44,862 bases of DNA from an uncultured Lachnospiraceae bacterium (lineage in GTDB: Bacteria > Bacillota > Clostridia > Lachnospirales > Lachnospiraceae). The stretch is taken from positions 1-44,862 of the forward strand of contig CAJUFL010000028.1 in the NCBI GenBank assembly GCA_910585605.1, given 5' to 3'. The position numbers and the translations under genes are program-made. Shown piece by piece: positions 43,303 through 44,862 of this stretch (the first letter of the stretch is position 1; each line of letters starts with the position of its first letter). The notes under the pieces were generated by a model, which searched no databases, was not told the DNA's origin, and saw nothing but the letters and a program-made list of their open reading frames with translations.

Positions 43303-44700
43303 TTATCCCATTGAAGAGAATAAAGCAGCAATTTCATCGGCAGAAAGCTGTTTATTTGGATCGGTGGGGATAGATTCCAAAGTAGTTTCAGCAACTTTTT
43401 CCTGAGGGATGTCTTCCTCTTTTTTGAGGGCAGGTTCTGCGGCAGCAAAAAGGGCAGCAATTTCATCAGCAGAAAGTTGTTTGCCAGTATCATTGTTTGA
43501 AGGTTCTGCTTTAGCGGAACTTGTTTTTGCAGGCGCTTCCTTTTTCTTTTCTTTTTTAGGTGCGGGATCGGCTGCATTAAATAGGGCGGCTATCTCATCA
43601 GCAGAAAGGCTTTTGTTTTGGTCATTATCGGAATTATTACCGGATATCTGGGTATTGTCAGCAGTGGAAGAGACAGCGGATGGTTCTTTTACTGTATCCG
43701 AATTGGTTTTGTCTACAACAGTAAAGGTTCCTTTTTTAATTTTCGGTTTTGGTTCTGGTTCTGAGGTATTGGCAGCTACCAATGCAGCGATTTCATCCAT
43801 TGAAAGCATACTGTTTGGATCTTTATTAAGTATTGTGTCCGTTGGCGTGGCAGATACGTCTGCTTCTTCAGTGGCGCTATCTGACAATTCTTCTGCCGGT
43901 ATACTGTCTGTTGCAATTTCTTCTGATAAGGAAGTATTTATTATATCTTCTGCAAATTTTTCATTGGAAGCTTTTGATTTATCCTGTTCGGTATTGCTCA
44001 CAGGTATTGTCTGCATGACAGTTGGGGCAGGAATCTCTATTTGCCGGACATCATTGGAAATATTCTGAAGCTCCTGTGCGATATTGCCAAGGTGCATGCT
44101 AAGCTCCTGATCCATTCCTTCCGGTTGTGATTTCAGATATGCCGTAATATCTTCCAGAATAGAGATGATTTCGGTGTTATTAGGTGCCTGAATCTGGTCA
44201 AAACCCTGAATCATGGTTTCATTTAACTGATTTCTCATATCTTTGATGGTTGAAACCAGCTGTGTAGTGTTATTCTGGTCATATTTGATCATCAGTCTGG
44301 TCGCTTTACTTTGAAGGTTAGATAAGGAAGAGAGGTTTTTGTATAATGCCATCTGGCTTTCGGCATAGTTGTTTTCCAATTGTGCGAGTATTTCCGCTGT
44401 TTGTTTTGCACGGATATAGTTAGCTTTTCCAATTCGTGACTGGGCACTGTTCATCATTTCCAGCTGGGTGGAAATATCATCAATCCCGTTTTTGATATGA
44501 ACATTGATGGATTTACTTTTCATAGAGGAAAATGCGATCAGATTCTTTGTGAGAATAAATGCGGTTATTAAAAATAATACGCTGGTTCCCACAACTGCAA
44601 AGAGAATGCTACGATACATAATCAGTGTGTAAACCAGTGCCATTCCTGCAATCAGTGCAGCAAGTACTGATAGTGCCAGTTTGTTATCCTGTTTGTTCAT
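43303..44700 (-). CDS. Membrane protein with four FliM-N-like LSADEIAALF motifs
   Basis: 465 aa. Two N-terminal TM helices (about 8-28 and 31-52) are followed by a long coiled-coil-like cytoplasmic region (about 60-215) rich in Gln, Asn and Leu, then an acidic disordered tail. The tail carries four evenly spread short motifs: SMDEIAALV (about 299), LSADEIAALF (about 364), LSADEIAALF (about 408) and LSADEIAALF (about 452, at the very C-terminus). They resemble the LSQ-[DE]-EIDALL peptide at the N-terminus of FliM/FliY, which binds phosphorylated CheY. GGAGG lies upstream of the ATG. It is convergent with the chemotaxis operon. Binding to CheY or a CheY-like receiver is my inference from motif and context. 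Confidence 0.7.
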   Translation of the reverse strand: MNKQDNKLALSVLAALIAGMALVYTLIMYRSILFAVVGTSVLFLITAFILTKNLIAFSSMKSKSINVHIKNGIDDISTQLEMMNSAQSRIGKANYIRAKQTAEILAQLENNYAESQMALYKNLSSLSNLQSKATRLMIKYDQNNTTQLVSTIKDMRNQLNETMIQGFDQIQAPNNTEIISILEDITAYLKSQPEGMDQELSMHLGNIAQELQNISNDVRQIEIPAPTVMQTIPVSNTEQDKSKASNEKFAEDIINTSLSEEIATDSIPAEELSDSATEEADVSATPTDTILNKDPNSMLSMDEIAALVAANTSEPEPKPKIKKGTFTVVDKTNSDTVKEPSAVSSTADNTQISGNNSDNDQNKSLSADEIAALFNAADPAPKKEKKKEAPAKTSSAKAEPSNNDTGKQLSADEIAALFAAAEPALKKEEDIPQEKVAETTLESIPTDPNKQLSADEIAALFSSMG

Positions 44701-44771
44701 AATACTCTACCTCCGTTTTGTATCTTCCCCGTATATTGTCATTTTTATCAATTCAAAGCATTATTTTCTCA

Positions 44772-44800
44772 TTATACATGAAAAAATAAAATCCGTAAAG
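44772..44800 (-). promoter_or_regulatory. Possible promoter of the LSADEIAALF-repeat gene
   Basis: On the minus strand TTTACG (44800-44795), a 17-bp spacer and a perfect TATAAT (44777-44772) lie about 70 nt upstream of the start codon. The -35 box is weak. Nothing else is recognised in 44801-44862. Confidence 0.4.
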
Positions 44801-44862
44801 AAAGATGTTTCTTGAGTTTCCGCAGTTTTATCCACACTCCCCTGATTTTACTAGTATCATTA

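Noticed and set aside
43409..44068. 219-aa plus-strand frame opposite the LSADEIAALF-repeat gene
   Set aside because: Its apparent repeats are just the antisense of the four real motifs. The minus-strand gene has a good ribosome site, TM helices and coherent domains.

Overview
The window looks like the chromosome of a low-to-moderate GC Clostridia member, most likely a fibre-degrading Lachnospiraceae. The signs are strong AGGAGG ribosome binding sites, TTGACA/TATAAT promoters, very large secreted surface proteins with Big_2, Fn3 and GLUG-type modules, a GH9 cellulase, an ECF transporter and a chemotaxis receptor. No rRNA, tRNA, CRISPR array, transposase or phage gene was recognised. The species cannot be named from the sequence alone.

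Region 1 (1-13.9 kb) is a corrinoid (vitamin B12) acquisition locus. A clean promoter precedes a cobalamin riboswitch. The riboswitch leads into a 2693-aa secreted protein with four beta-helix/GLUG blocks, then a DUF4430 domain (the fold of the C-terminal domain of transcobalamin and intrinsic factor), an alpha/alpha-toroid domain like their N-terminal domain, and basic Fn3 domains. Next come a small HNH_repeat protein, a membrane-tethered DUF4430 protein, EcfT, and a single polypeptide fusing two ECF ATPases to an S component. Together these suggest surface capture, a membrane-tethered relay and ECF import of a corrinoid. A NUDIX hydrolase follows with its own promoter.

Region 2 (14.6-19.3 kb) is AT-rich. 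It encodes a small Cys-containing secreted protein, a single-TM protein, two FtsX/MacB-type permeases and a LolD/MacB-type ATPase. It converges with, and overlaps, uppP. Region 3 (19.3-26 kb) holds uppP, a membrane-anchored serine beta-lactamase-fold protein with wall-binding-like repeats, a NatAB-like ABC exporter, and a lipoprotein/membrane protein with an XRE regulator. Region 4 (26-30.4 kb, minus strand) is a second small-secreted-protein plus ABC operon, with a GC-rich segment. A DUF3783 gene follows.

Region 5 (31-40.4 kb) encodes three large secreted proteins: a CAP/SCP protein, a 1869-aa GH9 cellulase with many accessory modules, and an 859-aa Fn3-like protein. Region 6 (40.5-44.7 kb) pairs a chemotaxis receptor with an overlapping gene for an FMN-binding lipoprotein that carries a flavinylation-type motif. 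Opposite them lies a membrane protein with four copies of an LSADEIAALF motif resembling the N-terminal CheY-binding peptide of FliM.

Three families of short dispersed intergenic elements occur in two or three copies each. All gene functions are inferred from motifs read by eye; no database search was possible.
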